Assembly (NCBI GenBank): GCA_947631395.1
Contig: CANRLF010000001.1
Location: forward strand, 186,001 to 250,000
Length of the DNA: 64,000 nucleotides
Direction of reading: 5' to 3'
DNA from: an uncultured Oscillospiraceae bacterium
GTDB taxonomy: Bacteria > Bacillota > Clostridia > Oscillospirales > Oscillospiraceae
The notes under the pieces are model-generated. The model had not been told where the DNA came from, did no database searches, and saw only the letters and a list, made by a program, of their open reading frames with translations. Every line of letters begins with the position of its first letter. The stretch's first letter is position 1. Below are positions 50,991 to 59,620 of this stretch, piece after piece. The position numbers and the translations under genes were made by a program.

Positions 50991-53114
50991 TTACTCCTCC
51001 TCGGTGGGGAGCTCCTCGGGCGCGGGGGGATTTTCGGTGTCATAGACGACCACGGGGCCGTCGTCCTCCTCGGGCTCGGGCTCCTCGGGCGCGGGAGCGG
51101 CGGGCTCGCTGAGGGCTCTGATGGACAGGGACACCTTCTTGTTCTCGTTGTCGATATTGATGATCTTGGCCTTAACGACCTCGCCCTCAGAGAGGACGTC
51201 CTCGGGCTTGCCGATGCGGCGGTCAGCGATCTGGGAGATGTGGATGAGGCCGTCAACACCGGGGACGATCTCGGCGAAGGCGCCGAAGGTCATAAGCTTT
51301 ACGATACGCACATCGGCCACACTGCCGACATTGTAGGTGGAGGTGAACTTCACCCAGGGGTTCTCGCTGGGATCCTTGTAGCCCAGGGAGATCTTCTTCG
51401 TCTCCTTGTCAAAGGAGATGACATAGACGTCGATCTCGTCGCCGACCTTCAGGACCTCAGAGGGCTGATGGATGCGCTTCCAGGAGAGCTCCGACACGTG
51501 GACCATGCCGTCCACGCCGCCGATGTCCACAAAGGCGCCGTAAGAGGTCAGGGACTTCACAACGCCGTGATAACGCTTGCCCACCTCGATCTCGTTCCAG
51601 GTGGCCTCGGCCTTGGCCCGGCGCTCGATGGCGGTCACGTCCCTGATGGAGCCGACGACGCGCCTTCTGGGCTGGTTGACCTCACGGATTATGAGCTTGA
51701 CCTTGCGCTTCAAAAGCTCGCTCATGGGAGCGTCCTTGGGAAGGCCGGACTGGGAGGCGGGCACGAACACCCGGACGCCCTTAACATTGACGACCACGCC
51801 GCCCTTGTTCTCCTCGACAACGGTGCCCTCAACAACGGCGCGGGAGGCGCGGGCCTCAACGATGCTGTCCCAGTTCTTCACGGAGTCAAGGCGCTTCTTG
51901 GATAGCATAACGGTGCCCTCCACGTCGTTGACGCGCATGACATAGGCTTCGATCTCGTCACCCACATGGATGATGTCCGCCACGTTGACGCCCGGCTCGT
52001 CAGTGAACTCGGAAATGGGGATATATCCTGACTGCTTGGTGCCCAGATCGACGGAAATCTCGGTCTGAGTAATTGAGGCGATCACGCCGCGTACCTTCTC
52101 ACCCGTATGTAAGGTTTTGATGGAACGCTCAAGCAGCTCTTCAAAAGAGGCTTCGGGAGCCTCCGGCGCTACCTCTTCTGCCGCGGGAGCCTCATTGACC
52201 TCCTGGGCGATCTCTTCGACGACCTCGGCCGCCTTGGTTTCTTCTTCGACTGTCTCCACAGTCTTGTTCTCGTCACACATCTTCCTGTTGACCTCCTTAA
52301 TTATCCACTCTGGTGTGGAGGCTCCGGCAGTCACACCCACGCGTCCCGCCACCGAGAGCAGCCCCAGGTCAAGCTCCGACGCGTTCTCAATGAGAAGAAC
52401 GCGTTCACACTTTTCCGCGGCGACCCTGGAAAGCTTGTCCGTGTTGGCGCTGTGCCGTCCGCCTATTACGATCATCACGTCGACTGTGGAGGCTATCTCG
52501 CGGGCCTCGCGCTGTCGGTTTGATGTCGTATTGCATATTGTATCAAAAACTTTCAGATTTGTACACTGTTTTTTTATAACTTTAACACTATTTTCAAAAT
52601 TTTTTCTCTCTCCGGTGGTTTGAGAGACTATACTGAGGGGCAATTTCGCCCTTTCCGGGTCCTCAAGCAGCCATTTTTCGGCCTCCTCAGGGCTCTCCAG
52701 CACCGTACAGCCCCCGCACCAGGCGGATACGGCCATTACCTCCGGGTGGCGGCGCTCGCCGATCATCACGACAAGGCGGCCCTGGGCGGACTCCTCTTTC
52801 ACAAGGTCGTGTATCCGCGCCACCTCCGTGCAGGTGGCGTCGATGACGGGACAGCCGAGCTTCTCAAGCTCCCGGTAGACCTCCGGCCCCACGCCGTGGC
52901 TTCTTATTATGACGGGCTCCCCCGGGCGGAGCTCCGCCGTGGTATTTACGGTGCGTATCCCGAGGCCCGCCAGGTACCTGACCACGTCGTCGTTGTGGAT
53001 GAGCGGCCCGAGGCATGCGCAGGCTCCGTATTTTTCGGCGGCCTCCTCGGCCAAACGTACCGCTCGCCTGACGCCGAAGCAAAAGCCTGCCGTTTTGGCG
53101 GTGATTATCTCCAC
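50991..53114 (-). CDS. Fused IspH (HMBPP reductase) and ribosomal protein S1
   Basis: A 707-residue fusion seen in many Clostridia. Residues 1-280 are IspH, the last MEP-pathway enzyme, with iron-sulfur Cys12, Cys95 and Cys194 (FCFGV, DATCTEV, ICNTTSN) and substrate His40, His73 and His123. An acidic Glu/Val/Ala linker (about 285-328) leads to four S1 RNA-binding repeats (about 338-407, 422-490, 508-576, 593-662), and a Glu/Pro-rich tail. The S1 part helps mRNA bind the ribosome. Because of the fusion, isoprenoid reductase and S1 are made one to one. Confidence 0.95.
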   Translation of the reverse strand: MEIITAKTAGFCFGVRRAVRLAEEAAEKYGACACLGPLIHNDDVVRYLAGLGIRTVNTTAELRPGEPVIIRSHGVGPEVYRELEKLGCPVIDATCTEVARIHDLVKEESAQGRLVVMIGERRHPEVMAVSAWCGGCTVLESPEEAEKWLLEDPERAKLPLSIVSQTTGERKNFENSVKVIKKQCTNLKVFDTICNTTSNRQREAREIASTVDVMIVIGGRHSANTDKLSRVAAEKCERVLLIENASELDLGLLSVAGRVGVTAGASTPEWIIKEVNRKMCDENKTVETVEEETKAAEVVEEIAQEVNEAPAAEEVAPEAPEASFEELLERSIKTLHTGEKVRGVIASITQTEISVDLGTKQSGYIPISEFTDEPGVNVADIIHVGDEIEAYVMRVNDVEGTVMLSKKRLDSVKNWDSIVEARASRAVVEGTVVEENKGGVVVNVKGVRVFVPASQSGLPKDAPMSELLKRKVKLIIREVNQPRRRVVGSIRDVTAIERRAKAEATWNEIEVGKRYHGVVKSLTSYGAFVDIGGVDGMVHVSELSWKRIHQPSEVLKVGDEIDVYVISFDKETKKISLGYKDPSENPWVKFTSTYNVGSVADVRIVKLMTFGAFAEIVPGVDGLIHISQIADRRIGKPEDVLSEGEVVKAKIINIDNENKKVSLSIRALSEPAAPAPEEPEPEEDDGPVVVYDTENPPAPEELPTEEE

Positions 53115-53139
53115 CCTGCTCTCTCCTTTACCCGCTCAA

Positions 53140-53739
53140 TTAAAGATTATTCCCCATTTGCGCGATCTTATCCATGAGCTCGTCGGCAAGCTTCTCCACA
53201 TCCTCCCGGGAAAGCCGTCCCATTGAGGACACGTCCATGGCGTCACCCACCACGATCGGGTTGCGGCGGAAAAATTTTTTCTTCCGCGGTATGTACATGG
53301 GTATGATCGGAGCGCCGGTCTTTTGGGCGATCCTTATGGCTCCGGCCTTGGGGCTGACTGCGCCGTCCTCGCTGGTCCTGGTGCCCTCCGGGAAGATGCC
53401 CAGCTTCTTGCCGGACTTCAGGACCTTCAGGGCGTTTTTCATGGCCTCCATGTCCCCGGCGGACTCCCGGTTCACGGGGAAGGTCCCTATTCCGCGAAGT
53501 ATCCACCCCAGGGGCTTGAAATCGAAAAGCTCCCGCTTGGCCATAAGGCAGAGGTGATATTTCGGCGGCACGGCGAAGGCCATATAAAATGGGTCGGTGA
53601 AGCTGGAGTGGTTGGCGCATATTATGGCCGGCCCATCGGGTATCTTCTCCCGGCCGATTATTTTAAAGGGCTTTACGAGGCTCACCGCCACCATGACGAT
53701 GAACCTCAGCACCCGGTACAGGACCATCTTCCCGTCCAT
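53140..53739 (-). CDS. plsC: 1-acyl-sn-glycerol-3-phosphate acyltransferase
   Basis: A 199-residue membrane-associated acyltransferase making phosphatidic acid. The catalytic motif HxxxxD is in ANHSSFTDP, followed by FPVNRES and the glycerophosphate-binding FPEGTRT. A hydrophobic N-terminal helix (about 5-24) anchors it. I chose the ATG at 53739, eight bases after GGGGAG; an in-frame GTG at 53748 is also possible. It overlaps neither neighbour in function but is close to cmk (start two bases beyond its stop). Confidence 0.9.
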   Translation of the reverse strand: MDGKMVLYRVLRFIVMVAVSLVKPFKIIGREKIPDGPAIICANHSSFTDPFYMAFAVPPKYHLCLMAKRELFDFKPLGWILRGIGTFPVNRESAGDMEAMKNALKVLKSGKKLGIFPEGTRTSEDGAVSPKAGAIRIAQKTGAPIIPMYIPRKKKFFRRNPIVVGDAMDVSSMGRLSREDVEKLADELMDKIAQMGNNL

Positions 53740-53740
53740 A

Positions 53741-54412
53741 TCACACACGCTCCCCGATTATGGACCTTATGAGCTCGAAGCTCTCCTCAAGGTCGTGCTC
53801 CGTGGTGTCGCACATCACCGAGTCCTCCGCCGGACGCAGAGGCGCTATGTCACGGCTCGAGTCGTTCCTGTCCCGAAGCTCGATGTCTCTTAAAACGTCC
53901 TCGAACTCCGCCTCCACTCCCCGGTCGCGAAGCTCCCGCCAGCGGCGGCGGGCCCTCTCACGGGCGGAGGCCGTCAGGAATATCTTCACCCGGGCGTCGG
54001 GCAGGACCACGGTGCCTATGTCGCGGCCGTCCATGACCACGTCGTATTTTTTCGCCATGTTCCTCTGGGTGTCCATGAGGAAGCCGCGGACCGCCGGCAG
54101 GGCCGAGACGTCGGAGGCGGCCATGGACACCTCCGGCGTGCGGATGAGGTCCGATACGTCCTCGCCGTTTAAGTACATCCTCTGGACGCCCTCGTCGTCA
54201 TAGCGCATCTCCACGTCTATCTCCGGCAGCAGGGCTCCCACGGCATCCGGGTCCCTCGTGTCGGCCCCGCGCCTCAGGACATAGAGTCCCACGGTGCGGT
54301 AGAGGGCCCCGGTGTCCACGTAGATATATCCGAAATGTCTGGCGACCATCCTGGCAAGGGTGGATTTTCCGGCCCCGGAGGGGCCGTCGATGGCAATGGC
54401 TATGTGGTTCAT
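53741..54412 (-). CDS. cmk: Cytidylate kinase
   Basis: A 223-residue CMP kinase. P-loop AIDGPSGAGKST near 8-17, VDTGALYRTVGLY, the CMP site MDGRDIGTVVLPDA and the lid region with LTASARERARRRW are all present. The order cmk-plsC-ispH-rpsA is conserved across Clostridia. The start overlaps the preceding flavoprotein gene by four bases. Confidence 0.96.
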   Translation of the reverse strand: MNHIAIAIDGPSGAGKSTLARMVARHFGYIYVDTGALYRTVGLYVLRRGADTRDPDAVGALLPEIDVEMRYDDEGVQRMYLNGEDVSDLIRTPEVSMAASDVSALPAVRGFLMDTQRNMAKKYDVVMDGRDIGTVVLPDARVKIFLTASARERARRRWRELRDRGVEAEFEDVLRDIELRDRNDSSRDIAPLRPAEDSVMCDTTEHDLEESFELIRSIIGERV

Positions 54413-55656
54413 GCTCGCTCCTTTCCCGCGCCGGAGGCGGCCGCGAAGGCCGTGGACCAGGCGATCTGCAGATTAAATCCTCCTGTGTAGCCGTCCACGT
54501 CCAGCACCTCGCCGGCGAAATGCAGGCGGGGGACTATCTTCGACTCCATGGTCCTGGGGTCCACCTCCCGGGTGTCCACCCCGCCGGAGGTGACGATGGC
54601 CTCCTCCACGGGCCTGGGGCCGGTTATCCTCACCGGGAACGACTTTAGAAGCTCAGCTAAAGCCCTGCGCTGTTCCCGGGTTATGGAGTTGACCCTGATG
54701 TGCGGGGGTATGCCGGACCTGTCGACAAGGACGGGTATCATGCTCCGCCCCGCCAGGTCGTCCAGGGCGTTTATGAAGTCGCGGTTTTTGTATTTTTCAA
54801 AATCTCTCAGAAGCCGCTTGTCCAGGGCCTCCATATCGAGGGCGGGCTTCAGGTCGATGTACAGCGTGTAGCTGGTGGTGTCAAAGCTCCTCATATGGGC
54901 CGAGGCGGACAGTATCACGGGCCCGGACACGCCAAAGTGCGTGAACAGCATCTCGCCGAAGTCCTCATACACGCGCTTACCGTTGCCGTCGACGACGGTT
55001 ATCGCCACGTTCTTCGGGGCGAAGCCCTGCATCCTGGCGCAGTCGTCGCCTTCCGCCTCCAGCGGCACGAGGCTCCCCCGGGGAGGGATTATATTGTGCC
55101 CCAGGGCCCGGGCGAGGCCGTAGCCATCGCCGTCGGAGCCCGTCACGGGATAGCTCAGGCCGCCGGTGGCTATCAGCACACTGTGTGCCGGGTAGATGTC
55201 CCTGTCGGTCCTGACCCCGGCGGCGGCTCCGCCGTCCGTCAGTATCTCCAGGGCCCTCTCGTGGACGACGCGCACGCCGCCCTGACGGCAAAGGCGCCTC
55301 AGGGCCTCCACTATATCCGCGGCCTTATCGGACACGGGGAACACCCTGTTCCCCCGCTCGGTCTTGAGGGGTACGCCAAGCTCCTCAAAGAGCTCCATGA
55401 CCTTTTGTGGCGGGAAGGCCGTCACGGCGCTATATAAAAACTTACCGTTACCCGGGATATTGGCGATGACCTCACGGGGCTGGCAGTTGTTGGTGAGGTT
55501 GCACCGGCCCTTTCCGGTTATGCCGAGCTTCCGCCCGGTGTATCGGGTCTTTTCCAGCACGGTGACGCCCATCCCCCGGCGGGCGGCCAGTCCGGCGGCC
55601 ATAAGGCCCGCGGCGCCGCCGCCGATGACCACAAGGTCACTGGTCGTATTTTTCAT
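54409..55656 (-). CDS. FAD-dependent oxidoreductase of the YhiN/BaiN (HI0933) family
   Basis: A 415-residue flavoprotein. The FAD-binding [10 protein letters not shown] starts near residue 11; GKGRCNLTN and [16 protein letters not shown] are signatures of the family, and the end reads [29 protein letters not shown]-like. Members are annotated as aminoacetone oxidase or bile-acid dehydratase-like, yet their substrate is mostly unproved. The ATG at 55656 lies within the end of the rpiR-type gene, and its ribosome site (GACGGAAT) is weak. It precedes cmk in a conserved clostridial order. Confidence 0.87.
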   Translation of the reverse strand: [415 protein letters not shown]

Positions 55657-56500
55657 AAACGTCAAATTCCGTCCAGATGTTCTCAAGTCTTGCGAAGGTC
55701 TCGCCCAGGTCCTTATTGGACTGCTCCGCCGCGGCGACGATAAGGGCGTTTATAAGGCTCAGGGGCGCTACGAGTGAGTCGAGGAAGGATACCATGTCGC
55801 TCCGGGCGTAGAGCTTTATGTCCGCAAGCTGAGCCACAAGGCTCGACTCGGAGTCCGTTATGCCGACGATCCTCGCGCCCTTGTCACGGGCGTAGCGCAT
55901 GGCCATTATGGTGCGGCGTGAATACCTCGGGAAGGATATGGCCACCAGCACGTCGCCCTCGGAGATGTGCAGGATCTGCTCGTATATTTCGGAAAAGGCG
56001 CTCTGGGATATGACGCGCACATCCGGGAAGAGCTGATTTAGATAGAAGCCCATGAAGCTGGAAAGCACCGCCGAGGAGCGCACACCGACTATGTACACAG
56101 TCTTGGCCTCACTAATGGCGCGGGCGGCCTGCTCGAACTGGTCGCGGTCCAGCTCCTCAAGGGTGTGGCGGATCTTGACGATGTCGGAGTTGAGGACCGT
56201 CTCGGGCACGTCCGCGCCGGAGATCATGTCCTTCGCCACCTCGATGCGCTGTACGGTGGTGAGCCTGTTTTTCACGAGCTCCTGCATGGCGCGGCGCATC
56301 TCCGGGTAGCCGTCGTAGCCCAGGTCAGAAGCGAACCTGACGACGGTGGACTCGGAAACTCCCGCGGCAAGGCCAAGCCTGCCGGCTGTCATAAACGCGG
56401 CCTTTTCGTAGTTTTCATTGATGAACGCGGCGATGCGCCTCTGGCCCTTGGAGAACGTGGGCGAAAGAGTCTTTATCGCCGCGAGGACGTCATTGTTCAT
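55637..56500 (-). CDS. MurR/RpiR family transcriptional regulator
   Basis: A 287-residue regulator. The N-terminal HTH (about 1-77) contains FSKGQRRIAAFINENY and GLAAGVSESTVVRFASDLGYDGYPEMRR; the C-terminal SIS domain (about 110-260) has VYIVGVRSSAVLSSFMGFYL and VLVAISFPRYSRRTIMAM. Such proteins bind sugar phosphates. No sugar operon lies nearby, so its target is unclear; it may regulate the unit it heads. It overlaps the next gene by 20 bases. Confidence 0.9.
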   Translation of the reverse strand: MNNDVLAAIKTLSPTFSKGQRRIAAFINENYEKAAFMTAGRLGLAAGVSESTVVRFASDLGYDGYPEMRRAMQELVKNRLTTVQRIEVAKDMISGADVPETVLNSDIVKIRHTLEELDRDQFEQAARAISEAKTVYIVGVRSSAVLSSFMGFYLNQLFPDVRVISQSAFSEIYEQILHISEGDVLVAISFPRYSRRTIMAMRYARDKGARIVGITDSESSLVAQLADIKLYARSDMVSFLDSLVAPLSLINALIVAAAEQSNKDLGETFARLENIWTEFDVYEKYDQ

Positions 56501-56557
56501 AACACATCCCGCCTTTGAAAAAATTTTACTTCCATGGGAAGGCTGCTACACTCACTC

Positions 56558-56585
56558 ATTATATTTCTTTTGCCCGAAAATGCAA
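56558..56585 (-). promoter_or_regulatory. Promoter of the RpiR-type regulator
   Basis: TTGCAT, 16 bases, TATAAT on the minus strand, 58 bases before the start codon. It probably also drives the flavoprotein, cmk, plsC and ispH-rpsA genes. Confidence 0.65.
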
Positions 56586-56632
56586 GAGCAAATTCATAAA
56601 AATTGCATTTTTTGAAACTGTACCCTGCAAAT

Positions 56633-57340
56633 TCATTTCATCAGTGAAGCGACCTCGTCACCGGTGAGCTCCCGCCAGTGCCCCTTGGGGAGTTTTCCCA
56701 GCTTTACATCCCCCACCGATACCCGCGTGAGCCTGCGGACCTGGAGCTCCGACAGCTCGCACATGCGCCTTATCTGCCTGTTGCGACCCTCGTGGATGGT
56801 TATCTCCAGCGTACCCAGCCGCCCCTGGACCCTCAGCACACGGACCTTGGGCCTCGATATGCTGACCCCGTCCAGCTCCATGGGCTCCAGCAGCCGCCGC
56901 GCGCCTTTCTCGATGTCCCCGGTGACGAGCACCCGGTAGACCTTCTCCTTTTCAAATGATGGGTGGGTGACGCGGTTGGCAAAATCCCCGTCGTTGGTCA
57001 TTATCAGGAGACCGTCGGAGTTTATATCGAGCCTGCCCACGGGATAGACCCTCTCCGGGATGTCGGCCACCAGCTCCGCCACGGTCCTTCTGCCCTTCTC
57101 GTCGCTCATGGTGGTGACATATCCCACGGGCTTGTTCAGGGCGATATAATATAGCCTCCCGCCGGAGGGCTTCAGGATCTTCCCCCGGAGGGCTATCTCA
57201 TCGGTCCGCGCGTCGGCCCTGTCGCCGAGCTTCGCGACGGCGCCGTTCACGGTGACAAGGCCCTCCTCTATGTACTTCTCCGCCGCCCGGCGGGACATGC
57301 CCGCCCGGGCGGCGATTATCTTCTGAAGTCTCTCTTCCAA
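56633..57340 (-). CDS. RluB/RsuA-family pseudouridine synthase
   Basis: A 235-residue rRNA-modifying enzyme. An S4 RNA-binding domain opens it (LQKIIAARAGMSRRAAEKYIEEGLVTVNG), and the catalytic Asp is in VGRLDINSDGLLIMTNDG; GRNRQIRRMCE closes the active site. B. subtilis rluB lies near scpA-scpB and spore genes too. Three bases separate it from dacF upstream, so the two are probably co-transcribed. Confidence 0.94.
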   Translation of the reverse strand: MEERLQKIIAARAGMSRRAAEKYIEEGLVTVNGAVAKLGDRADARTDEIALRGKILKPSGGRLYYIALNKPVGYVTTMSDEKGRRTVAELVADIPERVYPVGRLDINSDGLLIMTNDGDFANRVTHPSFEKEKVYRVLVTGDIEKGARRLLEPMELDGVSISRPKVRVLRVQGRLGTLEITIHEGRNRQIRRMCELSELQVRRLTRVSVGDVKLGKLPKGHWRELTGDEVASLMK

Positions 57341-57343
57341 TCA

Positions 57344-58480
57344 TTACACCCCGTTCAGTATGGCGTCATCGAAGGCGCCCGACCTGAGTTTTCCCAAAAG
57401 TCCCGGCTTTTTCGCGGCGCTCCTCGCCACGTCTGCGAGAAAAACCAGCCTCACCCTCGTAAGCACCCGGCCCTCGGAGCTTATCTCCATAAAGCCGGCG
57501 AAGTCGCCGCGTTTCACCTCGGCGTATACAAATTCCGGCAAGCGGAAGCTCACGGTGAGCTCACCGTCCCGGGGCGCGGCCGTGGAGACGGCGTACTCCG
57601 GCCCCACCGGCACCCGGGAGCTCTCGCCGGAGATGACCGGCACGGTCGTCACGGCCTCGCCTGCTCCGGCTACCTCTCTCGACTCCCACAGACCGAAGCC
57701 CAGCTCGTAAAGGGCCTCATGGTCGCGCCAGTCGTCCCCGTCGTTCAGCGTAACGCAAATGAGCCGCAGTCCGCCCCGGCGCGCGCAGGTAACAAGGGTC
57801 CTGCCGGCTTTTTTCGTAAACCCCGTCTTTCCCGCCTCCATGCCCTCGAAGCTCCACATGAGCTTATTGTGGTTTGTATAGGTGACGGGGCCGAAGCTCA
57901 CGCTCTTTGTGGAGGCGATCTGGGCGAAGATGGGGTTTTTCATCCCCTCCGCCATAATTTTCGCCAGGTCCCTGGCTGAGGAATAGTGGCCCTCGGCGTT
58001 GAGGCCGTGGGGATTTTCAAAATGTGTGTTCTCAAGGCCCATGGCCGCGGCTCTCTCGTTCATAAGCTCCGCGAATTTCTCCACGGAGCCCGCGATATGG
58101 CAGGCCACCGCCACGGCGGCGTCATTGCCGGACTCCAGCATCAGCCCGTAGAGGAGCCTTCGCAGTGTGAGCTTCTCCCCCGCCCTGAGATATATGGAGG
58201 TGCCCTCCACCCCCTCGCACTCCGGGGCGACGGTGACGATCTCCTCGGGGGAGCCGTTTTCCACGGCGACGAGGGCCGTCATCAGCTTCGTGGTGCTGGC
58301 GATGGGCAGTCTCACGTCCGGGTCCTTCTCATATATGACCCGGCCGGTGGACGCCTCCATCAGTATCGCGGACCGGGCGGATACGGATATGTCGGCCAGA
58401 GCTCCGGAAACGGTAAACGCCGCCATGATCGAGCAGGCGGCGGTTGCCGATATGACCTTTTTAAAAATTCTGGACAGCAT
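57344..58480 (-). CDS. dacF: D-alanyl-D-alanine carboxypeptidase, DacF type
   Basis: A 378-residue low-molecular-weight penicillin-binding protein. A signal peptide (about 1-29) is followed by the active-site serine in IASTTKLMTALV (SxxK), SGNDAAVA (SxN) and MEAGKTGFTKKAG (KTG), then a C-terminal PBP5-type beta domain (from about 275) and a possible amphipathic anchor. It trims peptidoglycan stem peptides. DacF of B. subtilis is made in the forespore and sets cortex cross-linking; a matching forespore-type promoter is present here. Confidence 0.9.
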   Translation of the reverse strand: MLSRIFKKVISATAACSIMAAFTVSGALADISVSARSAILMEASTGRVIYEKDPDVRLPIASTTKLMTALVAVENGSPEEIVTVAPECEGVEGTSIYLRAGEKLTLRRLLYGLMLESGNDAAVAVACHIAGSVEKFAELMNERAAAMGLENTHFENPHGLNAEGHYSSARDLAKIMAEGMKNPIFAQIASTKSVSFGPVTYTNHNKLMWSFEGMEAGKTGFTKKAGRTLVTCARRGGLRLICVTLNDGDDWRDHEALYELGFGLWESREVAGAGEAVTTVPVISGESSRVPVGPEYAVSTAAPRDGELTVSFRLPEFVYAEVKRGDFAGFMEISSEGRVLTRVRLVFLADVARSAAKKPGLLGKLRSGAFDDAILNGV

Positions 58481-58503
58481 GAATACACCACCTTTACAGG
58501 CGG

Positions 58504-58533
58504 TATTATGCCTCCCCGGACCGGGGGTTATTC
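58504..58533 (-). promoter_or_regulatory. Predicted forespore (sigma-F/G-type) promoter of dacF
   Basis: GAATA, 18 bases, CATAATA on the minus strand: both boxes fit GHATR and CATWHTA exactly. The -35 overlaps the gerW stop codon. It ends 23 bases before the dacF start. Confidence 0.55.
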
Positions 58534-58938
58534 CTCCGCGGCGGCGTCCTTCCCGGCCTTCTTCTTGTCGATCATCTCGGAGATCTTGTCCACGATCTCC
58601 GGCGCGCCGTCGATAATGCGGTCGATGGTGGTCGACGCGGGGGGCTCGATGGTCAGGACCCGGACCTGGCCGGCCTTTATGACGACGAAGGCGATGGGCT
58701 CGATCTTCACACTGCCGCCGGTGCCGCCGCCGAAGGGGCTGGCCTGGCCGTCCTTCTGGTGCTTGCCGGTGAAGTCCGAGCCGCCGGAGGCGAAGCCCAT
58801 GCTGACCTTTGAAACGGGGATGATGGTTATGCCGTCGGGGGTGACGATGCTCTCGCCGATGACGGTGCTGACGTCCGCCATGTCATGGAGCTTGCCCATT
58901 ACGGTACCCATGAGGTCATTTATCGGATGCTTGTCCAT
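58528..58938 (-). CDS. ytfJ: Sporulation protein GerW/YtfJ
   Basis: A 136-residue protein of the YtfJ (GerW) family. The start HPINDLMGTVMGKLHDMADVSTVIGESI, the Gly-rich centre (SMGFASGGSDF, FGGGTGGSVKIEPIAFVVI) and the following basic/acidic end are typical. GerW is needed for spore germination with some nutrients in B. subtilis. It overlaps the DUF2953 gene by 23 bases, the same pairing found next to scpA-scpB in many Clostridia. Confidence 0.92.
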   Translation of the reverse strand: MDKHPINDLMGTVMGKLHDMADVSTVIGESIVTPDGITIIPVSKVSMGFASGGSDFTGKHQKDGQASPFGGGTGGSVKIEPIAFVVIKAGQVRVLTIEPPASTTIDRIIDGAPEIVDKISEMIDKKKAGKDAAAEE

Positions 58939-59599
58939 TTTTATCCACCTTTCCTTTTTTTGCCCCGGCGAGGATGGCCTTCAGGACGGGCCACACCGCC
59001 AGCGCGATATATATTATTTCCCAGATAGCTATGGTGAGCTGGGCGTCAACGTATATCACGTTCTCCTTCGCCTCGAAATCCACCGCGGCGCCCACGTCGC
59101 TATCCTTTATCCTAAAAGTGTTCTCCAGCACCGGCATCAGCGCCCCCACTCCGGCGGAGGCGTAGCCGAAGGTCATCGCCGCGGAGGCGGGGTCCTCCGA
59201 CGCCACCGTGTAGTGGATGGTCAGCTTATCTATCGTAAGCTTCCGCCTCAGTCTGGAAAGGAGCTCCCCGACCGCCGTGAGGGCCGTCTTTATGAGCTCG
59301 AGGTCCACCTTTATTTTAGGCTTTTTCTCCTGTTTTATTTCCTTCTCCTCCGGGGGCTCAGGTGCCTTTTTGGGCGGCTTTTTCGCCCGGTCCTCTTTTT
59401 TGGGAAGGAGCTTCAGCTTTATGGGCCCGGCGATGATTTTGAGGTAAAATACGCTGTCCTCAAGGGTGGCCCTGGCGCCGACGCGGAGGGTGAGGATGAG
59501 TATGTCGATGAGCAGCGTGACGCCCAGCATGATAAGGGCCGCCTTCCACAGCCCGAAGCACGCAAGGATTATCATAACGATAAGAAAAACAAGTGTCAT
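58916..59599 (-). CDS. DUF2953 domain-containing membrane protein
   Basis: A 227-residue protein. A hydrophobic N-terminal region (about 1-35) precedes a Lys/Glu/Pro-rich cytoplasmic segment (PKKEDRAKKPPKKAPEPPEEKEIKQEKK), then the DUF2953 domain (LRRKLTIDKLTIHYTVASEDPASAAMTFGYASAGVGAL) and a C-terminal helix (about 195-213). Function unknown; the gene is a standing neighbour of ytfJ and scpB in spore formers, so a link to sporulation is likely but unproved. Confidence 0.82.
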   Translation of the reverse strand: MTLVFLIVMIILACFGLWKAALIMLGVTLLIDILILTLRVGARATLEDSVFYLKIIAGPIKLKLLPKKEDRAKKPPKKAPEPPEEKEIKQEKKPKIKVDLELIKTALTAVGELLSRLRRKLTIDKLTIHYTVASEDPASAAMTFGYASAGVGALMPVLENTFRIKDSDVGAAVDFEAKENVIYVDAQLTIAIWEIIYIALAVWPVLKAILAGAKKGKVDKNGQASDK

Positions 59600-59620
59600 G
59601 CCCTCACCGCCTTGTTGTCT

